A stretch of 64,000 nucleotides of DNA, from NCBI GenBank assembly GCA_038380795.1, contig CM076269.1:4836001-4900000 (forward strand). Direction: 5' to 3'. A program made the position numbers and the translations under genes. Within the stretch, counting starts at the first letter, position 1. Each line of letters starts with the position of its first letter. This stretch comes from Pyrocephalus nanus. Lineage: Eukaryota; Chordata; Aves; Passeriformes; Tyrannidae. This document shows, in pieces, positions 51,268 to 62,729 of the stretch. The notes beneath the pieces were generated by a model. It saw only the letters and a program-made list of their open reading frames with translations, was not told the DNA's origin and ran no database searches.

Positions 51268-51343
51268 CCCGGGTCGCTCTCCAGTCTCCTTTGACAGTGA
51301 AATAATAATGATGAACCATGTGTACAAAGAAAGGTTTCCAAAG
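51268..51343 (+). CDS. MAST2: MAST2 exon: [21 protein letters not shown] segment
   Basis: A 76-nt exon entering in phase 2 and leaving in phase 0. Its first base completes the Ser of SRSLS, then it encodes [20 protein letters not shown] and [14 protein letters not shown] matches MAST2; MAST4 has an ACCDHEI-type sequence here. It marks the transition from the Ser-rich tail to the helical part of the pre-kinase domain. The acceptor is ttttctcctctag and the donor gtaaag. Confidence 0.96.
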
Positions 51344-52642
51344 GTAAAGAATCACTTTTTACATTCAATGAACTTGTGCCCAAGCTCAGGATTAATTTGC
51401 AGTGCTTGTTGGAGGAGCCCTGCTCCTCCATCTCATTTCCAAACAATGCAGTTTGCTGAGAGTTTGAAGCTGCTTTCTCAGCTTCATATGTTAATTCTAC
51501 AGTAGAAGCAATGGATTTAATATACATAGAGACTCAGATGGAAAAGGCTGAAAAGCTTTTTTCTTTGCATGTATTTCATATTTACTAAGTTTCTGATGTC
51601 TTTTATTGGCATGACAAATGCTCACAGGGGTGAGAAGAATGGCTATGCTTTGGCTTTGTGTATATTTTTAACTAATGCTTGTATTTTTCATAAAATTCCA
51701 AATCAGATCAAGGCTGGAAGAGGGGTGTTTTGTTTATTTTCACATGTACTTTAAACAGCCATTTTAGAGAGTACTTTCAAAACAAGCTGAATAACATTGT
51801 CTTTGTATTCCCTGTACAACCTGCATTAAATTTACCTTACACTGATCCAGACTTCTTTGGGTTTAGTAGGCTTTCCATTTACATATTGGAAACGCAAAGT
51901 TTTGGTTTAAAGTCATTCCAATTATACTGGAGGTTTTTGACAAAACCCAAGTTTGCCACTGTGACTTTTGATACTCAAGAAGTAATGAGGATAGATCAGA
52001 TTTGTGTTTTTAGAAAAATCAAGCTGAATGCTTCAGTTACACCGAAATGTGCCAAAGTGATCTGTTGGTGAAAATAAGTGTGTTTGCTATTTAAAAAGCT
52101 GAATATTGAAATCTGTGGAAGCAAACTTTGAAAGTCAACATCTCATTGAAATGAGGGTAGAAGACTGTGCATCCCACAGCTGTCGATATGGCCGTTCCTT
52201 CCTGTTCCACCACCAGCAAAAATAGATGTTTCTCTGGAGCCAGGATGCCAGGGCTTAGAGTGATAGAAATGCCGTGTCTGCTGCTTGGGGCAATGATTTT
52301 CAGCTTCCACGGTCTTGTCTAAAAGTTCTGAAAACTGCCTCGTATCTTACATCCTTACTCCAGAGACCCAGGGGGTAAATACAGCCTCAGGACCAAGAGA
52401 TTTTTACGATCATTTGCATCTTCAGAAAGCGTGTTTTGATTAATTTTTGCTGTTTGCTCCCAACTTTTGCCCGTGAGACGCTATTTTTCGCTCTCAGCAA
52501 ATTGCTATTGTATTTTGGATTTTTTTTTTTTTTTTAAGCCTCGTGCAGTTGAGAATGTTACTTTAGAGCCCTGCTTGTTTGTGTTTTTAAGACCTGTGTT
52601 AGTAAAATTCGGGGGTAATTTCTCTTTGTTCTGCACTCTCAG
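51344..52642 (+). other. MAST2: MAST2 intron (1.3 kb, phase 0)
   Basis: GT-AG intron from gtaaag to ctgcactctcag, the shortest in the window. It contains a T run around 52.52 kb. No repeat or extra exon was recognised. Confidence 0.9.
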
Positions 52643-52852
52643 GCCACGGCACAGATGGAAGAACGGCTGGCTGAGTTTATTGCCTCAAATGCTCCGGAGA
52701 ACGTGCTGCAATTAGCGGATGGGGTCCTGAGTTTCATTCATCATCAAGTTATCGAGCTGGCCAGAGATTGCCTGGATAAATCACGTGAAGGTCTTATTAC
52801 TTCTCGGTACTTTTATGAGCTGCAGGAAAACTTGGAGAAACTTCTCCAGGAT
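52643..52852 (+). CDS. MAST2: MAST2 exon: helical core of the pre-kinase domain
   Basis: A 210-nt phase 0-0 exon of exactly 70 codons. It begins [20 protein letters not shown], includes [20 protein letters not shown] and [20 protein letters not shown], and ends LEKLLQD. The sequence is rich in amphipathic helix-like segments, consistent with the helical character of the MAST pre-kinase domain (DUF1908). It differs from human MAST2 as I recall it at several positions, mostly conservative, which is normal for a bird-mammal comparison. Removing or adding sequence at its ends would keep the frame. The acceptor is ctgcactctcag and the donor gtaagt. Confidence 0.97.
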
Positions 52853-55800
52853 GTAAGTGCTCTCTGAAAAGCAGAATATGTCATTTTGGTTGCAACCTTA
52901 ACCAATAAGCCTGAGCTTTGATTTTTAGGAGAGAAAACTCGGGTTCCGGGGGAGGGGAAACACGTGGGGGTGTCAGGAGATCTGAGTTGTTCCAGTCTGC
53001 TGTTGTTCTGCTGTGGGTGAATTTGAGTAAATCGTTTCACCTGCGAACTTCATTTGTACAAAAATTAAATATGCATATGAGCAAGTCAAAGGCAGTCTTT
53101 GCCATTTATGAAAATTGGGTTTATTCAGATGAAGGAAATTACTGAACTTTTCTTTCATGAACTTCAAGACTCTGAATGACTTGTTAATTAAAATAGTGCC
53201 TTCAAGGAGTGAAAAGGCCATAGTTTTTGGTGTTGCTATACATTTTTCATGAAAGGTTTTCTAGAGCTGAACTTAATCCAGTTGTGGGCTTTTAGTACTT
53301 TTGTGTGTGTTTTGTGGTGATCAAAGCATATGAAAATACACAAGGGGGCACAATTTTAATGCATGCTCAGTGTGCTTCAGCTACTCGTTAAAAATTGCTC
53401 CTATCCTTTAAAGTGACAATAATATTAAATTTAAAAATCTCTTAGTATTTACTCTGTAACTGTTTCAAAGAGTCAGTGCTATTAGCAGTTGCTGAGTCCA
53501 GACCTTTGTTTGGGAATTTCTTCCCAATCTCCTGCTTTGATTTAATGAGATAGCAAGCTGAAAAGACAGAATTTATAAAGATTGCAGTCTCAGATACCAA
53601 ACATCCCAGAGACACCTAGAAACAGAACACCTGAAATCATTTGTTTTCCGTGATGATTTTTATGGTCACTGATCTGTTTGCCAACCCACTCCACTGGCAT
53701 GAGTTGTACCAGCTTGTTCCTCTTTGCCACTCTTTCATTAGAAAATGGCAAATGAATAAAAATACCATATTAATGTACAATTGTTGCATTAAAAAGCTTT
53801 GTGCAAGCTGCAGAATCTTCCCTTGTATCAGCTAAAATTTTTGGCTACCCCATTTATACGAGCGTGGCTGCAATTTTCCTGGTATTTATTATGCATGCGA
53901 GAAAAATGACTCATGTTTGGATTTGTGGTGTTCTGCTTGGGTGGGGAAGATAATTTTGGCAGATCAGGAGAGGTAGGGGATATCATTGAGGGCCTATGGG
54001 GTTGTCTGCCTATGGGATTTCAGTAACCACTTGTGGGTCCCCCTGGAATCTCTGGAGTCTGGAAGCGGAGTATTTACACGTGTCAGCTGTGAAATAAGGG
54101 GTCAGGCCTCTTTGGGTGATGGTTTTGAAGCTGGAAAGATTTCATTAAAAGTAGGTGTATACACTTGGTGAAACCACATTTCAGGAGGACTATGGTAGAT
54201 TTTACTGCTTCTGGTAGCAGCTCCTCGGGGCCTGAAATTCTCCCTCTCCTGGACTTTCCTCCCCTGTGTGTGGACAGTGTTTCTCATACTGGAAGGAATT
54301 AAGAGAGCCATAAATTGGGGCTGGCCACTTCCAGTCTGCATTTTCACTCCTGTCTTCTGGCCTGAAGAGGTTAATCAGAGTCCTGACAGAGGTGTGGCTC
54401 AGATAAATCAGCTTTTTCCTTTTCTCCCCTCTGCCTCAGAACAAATCCTCAAAACACACTCCTTAAACGTCCTTTTCCCCTTGATCCTGTGGGCATTTTG
54501 TTGCTGCTCTGAAGCACAGGGAAAGGTGACATTGAGCTGTTATTAGAGAAGATCCAGTGGTCATCTATGAGCTTGCTGGGGAATTGAGGTTGACCCCTTC
54601 CTCCTGAACATCTTCTGCAGAGAAGGTGAGAGAAGGGTCAGCTCTTAAGTTGAATTGATTTACTGTAGGAAGTAAGGTGGACTAGAGGTGATTAAAAGGA
54701 AAGTTTAGAGAGACAAGGGAGGCAGAGCAGGCCAGGAAGGAAGAGAACAAAGAAATTAAAGACAGCAGAGGAATGCCAAAGGTTTCATTCCACATCTTTC
54801 TCATTTATTATTTTTCTGTTTCATCATAGTTCCTTGGCTTATCTTTTTTTATTTTAATATTTAAAGGCTACTTGTTTCCTTCCTACTCTTTCTTTGCCCT
54901 TCAAGCTGCACTCTACAAGGAAATAATTGGGACCTTTCAGTTGAAATCTATAGGAATTGGTGATAATATTTCTTTGGATGACTCACCTGAAACACAAGAA
55001 GGTTTGATTATTCCAAATGTGGAGGCAGGGTCTTAACTTTGCTCAGTTTGTAAGGTATCACAAAGTTATTCACTACATAAATAATACCAATTGCAAGGTC
55101 ATCCAAAAAGCTCTTTGGCTTAGGCAGTTGTATGGTCTGTGCAGCAGGATATGTAGTTTTATGGTATATTTTTATAACATATTTAAAGATTGGGAAGATG
55201 CTTTATTGGTGAATAATGAGGTCACCAAATGGCAGGAAAACCCACGGATTTTCATACAGTTTTACTGTGAAAGAATGGATTCTCCTGAAATTCTTTTTTA
55301 AGGTGTCAATTCCAACACCTCATCACAAACTAAACTTGCACAGCATTCCAAATCGTAGAAAGGAAACTTGATTTAATAGTTTGAGTCTACTTTATATTGT
55401 AAAAAATATAAAACAGAATAATTGGGTATGTAAATAATGAGCTGTTTAAATATACCAAACCAGAAAGCTTTTAGAAGATTTTTAGATCCTGGCTTTTGTA
55501 ATAACATGCCAACAAATCTCATTAGTTCTGGCAAATGAGGTCTTTTCCCTTGTTTGGAGCATGAAATATTGTCTTTTAGCCAGAAAACTTATTGCTTATT
55601 GCATCATTGAAATTATCATGAAGTAAAAATGAATTTAAGAGATTTCCTTTATTTTGGAAAACATGAGTTTGAATGTTCCACTTCACATTCAAAGTAAAAA
55701 TACTGAAAAATAAAATAAAGCACATAAAAAAAGAACATTCAATATTCAGTTCTTTATCTGTTGCCATGGGTTAGAGGATGGGACAGGACCTCAGGTTACT

Positions 55801-58616
55801 GGGAAACACAAGGTTATAGTCTGTTATTGCTTGGCTGAACTGATGAGGTAAAACTGTCCAGAGTTTTACTGGCCAGAGTAAAAAAAAAGAAGTCTGACTG
55901 TTGTGTAGATGCAGCCAGCTGGTCAGGAAGGTGAAGGATTACAGGTGTTTCTGTGCATGGAACAAAAGAAACAGGGGAGGGTGTAAGTATTCTACTGCAG
56001 TGACTGATGGTGCACATTGGGAAATGGATATTCTGATTGGGATTGCTTTCTTAATAGGAGCCTGAGTGTAAATTTATTGGTTCTTGGCTTTTGCAGGTCT
56101 ATTGTTTTGGTTTCCATCAGTATATTAGCTCAATTACAGCATTGTGACTTGCATATATCGCAGCTATTGGTCCTGCTGAACCCCAGGGGAGGACAGTGAT
56201 TTTAATTTCATGCCCCAGTGGCTACAGTTAGTGACGGATGGGTCTTTCAGATAAGGCAATGGGTTTGTAAATTAGCCGTCGCTACCTCCCCGTACACGTG
56301 TCACCGGCAATGTGTGCAGGAATGGCATCAGCCTCTCCTCACAGCCCCATCCTCCTCTCCCTCCTCCCCCCTTGGGAGGAGGAGTGTGTGTGGGGGGAAA
56401 CCCTGAGATGCCACCAGCATCCTCCAGGCAGGAGTGTCGTCATGGGGAGCTGTGGGTGAGGTGGCACATCTGGTACCCGGCAGGTGGAGGTGGCAGGCGG
56501 TTCTTGGCTGTGCAACCCTCCGGATCCCGGGCTCTGTGCGTGGGACAGGCTGGGAACAACACATCAGTGGGGATGTCTGGGCTGTCCTGTGTGAGGAGGG
56601 AAGAAGAAGAAGAGGCAGTTTTACTGAGGATCTTGGAAGAGCAGCGCTGTGCAGAGATGATGGCTGAGTGGCTGTTACAAGTTGTGTTTAGTTTTTGTAT
56701 TTTTTTTTTTATTTTTATTTTTTAAATTTTATTTCCTTTTACTTTTCTGTACCCTTTGGCAGTCGTGGTCTGGCTTTTCGTTTTTAAAACGGACGCCTGA
56801 TTAAGTTAGTTACATTTTTAAGTTATTTTGCCTGAATTGTCATAGATAAGGAAAAGGAGAAAACAAAAGGACTTTATTTAAAAGACTGAGTTCGCTTTAA
56901 CAATATAAAGGGATGCAAAATGATGAATTATATCTATTATATTATATTTCTTGCGTAATATAACCTGTGTAGAGGGGAAGAAAAGGACTTTCCAATCGCA
57001 GGGCTCGTATTTCAAATAATACGAAGTTGTTGATGTTTTATTTATTAATTTCAACGCAGCTAACCCCTGGTGATCTGGAATGGCTTTTCAAATATGAAAG
57101 CATTAATTTCTTTCTGGAATTCGTATTTTAACTTAAAAGTTTGCATAATGCATTAGAGGACACAAAATGAATACTAATCATCTTCATTGTGATTATTTTC
57201 TGTTTTATAATTAGAAAATACCTTTTAGTTAGGAAAAAAACCCCTACAACTTATTTCGGTACTTTCAAAATAATCTATTTTTTACGGCTCTATAGCCAGG
57301 AAGGATCTCTAATGTTGTTTTTAGATAATGAACTGGCACATACATTGTTCTTTTTCAAGGTTAAAATTGTAGCCCCAGCTAATCAGTGCAGAAGGAGACA
57401 ATCAACATTTCTATTCTGACCTCTATCAAAATGAGAAATAATGAACCTTTTAATTTTTTTTTTTTTGGTAGCAAAGTATCAGAGATATGTTGTTTAAAAT
57501 GCTGGCTGTTTATTTACAGCTCTGAATTTTGGTTTCCCTGTGTTTTTATTGTTCTTTTAGGTGCTCACCACTTGTGATTTGACTTCTCAGACACATATAT
57601 CTTTCTCTTAGGTGGTGCTAATGAGCAATGCTAAATGAACCTTTTAATTTATTGCTGCTTGCATCCTTGTTGACAAAATATCATTCCTATAAGCAAGAGG
57701 CTCGTTGCCAGCAAAACCTCATTGGTGGAGTTCTGAACTCTATATTTGTGGCTGTGTTAAAGCATAATTGGGGAACCTTGGGAGAAAAATAACTATACTT
57801 TAAGAGTTTTTGCATGTCATTGGAACCACCTTTTTATCACTCAGCAATGAAACACTATTTTATTTCTGCTCTAGGACTCATAATGTAACCATTGTGTGCT
57901 TCAGCAAGAAAAGAGTAATTTGGGGAGGTTGTTCAAATTTGTCCTTCGGGGGCTTTTTGTGTTGGGTTGGGTTTTTTTAAAATTATTTTAGTATGTTTAC
58001 TGTTATAAAGAGACACCTTCTCACACACACACACATCTTGAAACTAAGCCTTGAATTTTTGCTGAAATCTGGTAAAGTAACAGGCAGGAGTAAATCCTCT
58101 GAATTAAGTTTCTATATGCTCTTTGCTTTGCTTGTTTGCTTGGTCCTAATTCCATCAGTGCAATGCTGCATTTGTTCAGAGAAACCGAAGTTAAGTTTTT
58201 CTTGATGATGAACAGAAGTAGTTCACATTCTAGCTGATAGTAAAGCCTAGAAGTATGTGTGGCTGTTAGTCATTATCTAGATGTCAGTGTTGTGTGGAAG
58301 GTAAAATTGAAAAAATCAGTACTCCCCTTCTCGTTTTAAAAAATAAAACTAAAGCCACGTCGTATCTGATATAATTGACAGATGATATAATGCAAATAGA
58401 GCCTTTGAAATATCTCTTGCATGATAATAGGAGTGAGTTGTGATGGAAAAGCTCTGTGTGACCTGGCCGAGCTGAGCTCGTGGCCTGCCCTGACTCGGTC
58501 ATGCCTTTGCTGCCGAATTCCGGTCTGAGCTGGGGGCTGCTCCGTGCTCATCACCTGACACCCAGGAGCCAAGGGTTCAGTGCTAGGACCGTGATGTGAT
58601 GCTCTGCTCTCCACAG
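52853..58616 (+). other. MAST2: MAST2 intron (5.8 kb, phase 0)
   Basis: GT-AG intron from gtaagt to ctctccacag. It contains a GC-rich islet around 56.28-56.60 kb with a 111-nt exon-like open segment (56345-56455), AT-rich sequence around 56.7-57.4 kb and a short CA repeat near 58.02 kb. CpG density rises again in the last 200 bases before the next exon. No transposon was recognised. Confidence 0.88.
56345..56455 (+). other. Candidate 111-nt in-phase cassette exon, proline/glycine-rich
   Basis: The acceptor cagcctctcctcacag and the donor tgtgg|gtgagg bound 111 nt (37 codons). In the phase 0 of this intron it has no stop and encodes PHPPLPPPPLGGGVCVGGNP, then EMPPASSRQECRHGELW. It sits in a GC-rich patch and includes an inverted repeat ctcctcc...ggaggag. 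Inclusion would put a flexible insert between LLQD and AHERSE, inside the helical pre-kinase domain, which argues against a conserved function. Low-complexity GC-rich sequence also tends to lack stops. Confidence 0.18.
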
Positions 58617-58718
58617 GCCCACGAGCGATCCGAGAGCTCCGAGGTCGCCTTCGTTACCCAGCTGGTGAAGAGGCTGATGATCATCATCGCGCGGCCCGCT
58701 CGGCTGCTCGAGTGCCTG
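58617..58718 (+). CDS. MAST2: MAST2 exon: [20 protein letters not shown] segment
   Basis: A 102-nt phase 0-0 exon of 34 codons: [20 protein letters not shown] followed by [26 protein letters not shown] and [14 protein letters not shown] are MAST2 wording; the family core is [12 protein letters not shown]. It forms helices of the pre-kinase domain directly before the EFDPEEFY segment. The exon and the 200 bases before it are noticeably richer in CpG than the rest of the intron. The acceptor is ctctgctctccacag and the donor gtaagc. Confidence 0.97.
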
Positions 58719-61700
58719 GTAAGCGGGGTCCTGGGGAGAGGGTGGGCAGGATCTAAAGAGTGGATTGTGTTTGAGGAGGTAAGGAGCACCAAGCCTTCAA
58801 GAGAAAGCTTTGAGTTCTCATTAAAATGTTGATGAAAAATAAATCGATATTTAAAAAGAAGAAAAAAGAAAAAAAAGGAAGCACTAAGTGTCTTTTGAGT
58901 TAATACAGAAGTATCTGTCCTCTGCACTGTCAGCTGCAACTGCAGCTAAATTGTGTTTTAGTATGAAGTTTATGGAGGGGCTAGATGTAGATGTTGACAT
59001 TCTGTGCTACTTGATGCCACCAGATTTTCCTTGTGTTTGTAGCTACAACAATTAGCCTGTAAACCTATGTATGGTGTGAGTACAGAGTCTAAAGCACTGT
59101 GCTGAGGAAGATCTGTCACTAAGGAAGAAGTTCCCTGCCATGATATAAATGGTATTTGGGCTCTAGAACTCAAACCCTTCCTGTAGACCCAGAAATTGCA
59201 GCAAAACCTGGTGCCAGGTTTTCCCAGCTGTGATCACACAGTGGGATAGACGAGTGAGAGATCCAAGGAGGTTTGGAAGCCTGGGTTTGAAATCCTATTT
59301 GGTAAAAGCAAGTCTCACTGCTTTTTAAGCAACGTAATTTGCTTAATAAGAATGTCCTTTTTTTGATTTAATTCTAGAAAATGGTGAAAAGTGTTTAGGC
59401 AATCCCAGTTAAATAGGCCACTGTGTCCTGAAGTCCTGCAACTCCAAAAATATTTTCTAGATACAGGGGAGAAGCAGCCTGAAAACTCATTCTCACTGTC
59501 ATGCCTGTCCTGCCACGGCAAGAGGGTTAATATAAATCTTGAAATATATGGTTAATATAATCTTGAATATATATGGTTAATATAATCTTGAATATATATG
59601 GAAAGAGGTGATCAGGCTATGTGGTGGTTATTGGTTGTAGGAGTCAGTTCAGTGACTGCATTTCAAAAGGATGTTGAAAAAGTGGTGAGAGTGTAAGGAG
59701 GAGTGACCAAAAATTGTGAGAGTGCTGGAGAAGGTGTCACAAACCTACAGTGGAAATTTATTTAATGACAGGATGAAGTTCCCTGGTGTGTCAAGGCACA
59801 TGTGGTGGTGCTTTCTGGACATAAAAATGACAGGGGTGCTGCATGGGTTTCAGACATTAGAGAAGTTGGCTAGATTAGGAATCTGTGGCTGGGTGCACAG
59901 TTAACATCAGTTAACATGTGAAGAATGTTGAGGGCATTCATGATGAAGTCCATGGGTGATTTTATCCTTGGAGTCACTAGAGGATGGATGAGTTTTGCAG
60001 AGCTTTCTTTGACAAAGTCGACAAGAGTGGTCCAGTCTTTCCAATGGTACCAGTTTTTGAAAACACTTGTAGAAGTCCTAAGAACCAGTACACTTTGGAG
60101 GGTTTTCTTATTCCTCCTCCATGCCCATCAGATGGATTGCTTTGCTGGGAACCCTACAGTGCAAGGAAGACCAGTGTCAGTGAGGAATTAGGCTGCACAA
60201 CCAGCAAGACAGATGCCTATGCTTACTTATTCAAGAAATCTCCCAGATTACATTGCAAATCCTGAGCTCAACTCCATTCAGACAGGGAGTTTTTTGATTT
60301 TAAAAACCATTTTTGTGATTTAGATGAGCTTTTGTGACTCCAGTTATCTTCCAGCGTTTCTTCAAATTTATTTTTTTTTAAGTGAAGACAATGAAGAAAG
60401 GAGATACATTTAAACCTACTGTGGTTGTATTTGCTGCATTCACCATCACCATTTATGCTTGTGTACACTAATAGTCACACATCATCTAGGAAAACCTGGA
60501 AGGAAGCTTTATGCAGCCATCTCTATACCTGCTAAGAGTTCCAAACTCAAGGCAGCTCTTCTCTTAGCTGCAAACCAATATTGTCTCCAGGTTCCTCCAT
60601 GACTTATGCACCTGATGTTCTGCAAAGTGAGTGGGAGCAGGTGGAAGCAGAGGAATCACTGAGATTTGAGTAATGAATTCCAAAGTATGTGGTGACAACC
60701 TTGACAATGAAATGGCTAGAGTCCAAAGTATAAAAATAATTTTTGGATCTGTGTGTTAGTCTTCCCCTGTTTTTTTTAACCTGCATTGCCTTTCTAGCTT
60801 TTTTTTTTCCAAATACATATTTTAATCTGGTGACATGAAGAATTAAATATTAATGTTCCTTTTATCCCATAAAACAACAAGAAATATAGTAATGGATAGT
60901 CAACCATTTAAATAGCTTTTGAGAACTACATCTAATTTTTTTTAATATACTTTTGTAATTTAACTTTTAGCTTCAATTGTATGTGAATTTATAAGTATTT
61001 TTTCTACAGTTTAATATTAAATTTCATTTTAATTACTCAGCTTCTTCTTTCTTTCTTGTAAATAAATAACCATATAGACAATGCTTGTGATGGCTGTGAC
61101 TGTTTTAATGCAGTTGAAGGCCTTTTAGTATTCTAAACTTAAGCTGTTTGGCTTCAGTCTTTGTATTACCTGTTGGACTGTGAAACATTTATTGACAGAG
61201 TGATTCTCTGGGGCTTCAAGAAAACAATAATGTGTTTTGTGCATGTCTGAAACTATCTTTGGGAAAAAGTATCTAATTTATTCTTTTTTCAGTTTATTTT
61301 TCCATAGCATCTGCCTCCACATAGTAGGGATCATTCTTCTGTATTCAAATTATTAAATCTTCTATAAAGAAGCCAGAACAGGAATTTATTTAGTTTCTTA
61401 AGTATTGAATGTTTTAATTTTTTGTCACCAAGTTTGTTTGTTTTTTAATTCTGTCCTTCACTCACCAAAAAATAAATGACTTGCAGTTGTACCTTGAAGA
61501 GTCCTTTCTTGACTCCAGCGTCCCTTTCACCTCACTGTCTGTATTGCACTGAATTCTGTTGACCATCTCTTTCTGGTCTGGCTCCTGCTGTCTGCCAGTT
61601 TTGAGAGTGTTGATTAATCCTTTCCCAGAGGATTTAGGAAGAACCTTTGTTTTTTGCAGCATGACTTGGAGCAATAACGGAAAAGTGCATTTGTTCTGTT

Positions 61701-62596
61701 TCTCTAACCATTCAAGTATCCTGACATCATTACAATCTCTAATTTCCTTTTCTTGTTTGCAGTTCTGTGCTCTCTTTTCTCTTATGCTGCTGACCACACT
61801 CACATCAATTCTTTACTGATGCCCTCACAGCTATGTGTGTAACTCCTCCCCTTTTATCCTCCCATTTCACTGGAAAATTTTTGAAGAAACTTGGTGAAGC
61901 TGCTCATTGCTGGTGAATATTGAGGTTTGTAGGGGAAAGCTAAAGTTAACTAGTGAACTTGCTTCTAAGCAGACTGCTCCTGCAGCCCAAACCTTTCTTT
62001 TATTTCCTCTTCTATCTGTTAGTCCAGTAAAAGAGATAACACCTTCCAAAACCTTTTCTGGCCTGAGAGATCAGATACACCGAGGCTGAGTTCCTAAGGT
62101 GATCCTGTACTATGTTAAAGTAGCAGTTGTTGTTTTATTAATAATTTTATTGGTAATTGCTAAGGTTGGGACAGTTACAGGATTGGGAGGGGGTGTGGTT
62201 CGATCAGAAGTGACATCTGGCAGCAGGAAAGGTTTATATTGTGTTATATTGTGCCTGTCAGATAGAGGTGGCAAAAGAAGGCGCCTCAATCCTCATAACA
62301 GACCTTTCCCTGGCACATCTCAGTGTGACAGAACTTACTCTTGGTAATGCTTACATCATCAACACCATTTTATCTGATAGTTTGGGCTTGGTTTGTAAAA
62401 AGTCCCTACAGTCCTTGTCCTGTCTTCTTTGCAGATCTGAGCCAGTGGACACCCAGCAGGATGTAACTGTCTGTTGTTCTTGCAGAGCAGAGTGGGAAGA
62501 GACTTTCTGAGCAATCTCCTGTTTGGAGGAGAAACCTTCACACTGGTATGGCTGCATCATTTACCTCTCTCTGTTTCTCTCACTGCTTTGCTGTAG
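58719..62596 (+). other. MAST2: MAST2 intron (3.9 kb, phase 0)
   Basis: GT-AG intron from gtaagc to tttgctgtag. It holds a threefold 25-bp AT-rich tandem repeat at 59525-59599. A region at about 59.6-60.25 kb has longer open frames than its surroundings but no recognisable protein. No transposon was identified with confidence. Confidence 0.88.
59525..59599. repeat. 25-bp AT-rich tandem repeat, 3 copies
   Basis: Three head-to-tail copies of a 25-bp unit (ggttaatataatcttgaata followed by tatat). Copies 2 and 3 are identical; copy 1 differs by small changes but has the same length. It is a local minisatellite, probably length-variable; no function is inferred. Confidence 0.92.
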
Positions 62597-62729
62597 GAGT
62601 TTGATCCTGAAGAGTTCTACCATTTGTTAGAAGCTGCAGAAGGCCATGCCAAGGAAGGGCAAGGAATTAAATGCGACATTCCTCGTTATATTATCAGCCA
62701 GCTGGGACTCACCAGGGATCCCCTGGAGG
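62597..62729 (+). CDS. MAST2: MAST2 exon: [21 protein letters not shown] segment, end of the pre-kinase domain
   Basis: A 133-nt exon entering in phase 0 and leaving in phase 1. It encodes [40 protein letters not shown], then DPLE and the first base of a Glu codon. GIKCDIPRY is MAST2-like, where MAST1 and MAST4 have Thr in place of Cys. It closes the pre-kinase domain; the next exon, outside the window, should start the acidic linker before the kinase domain. The acceptor is tttgctgtag and the donor gtaaga. Confidence 0.97.

Noticed and set aside
59600..60265. Region with longer + strand frames, including a 93-codon one starting at 59984
   Set aside because: I considered a decayed processed pseudogene or transposon, but recognised no protein, poly-A tail or target duplication. 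A translated search against vertebrate proteins and an avian repeat library would decide.
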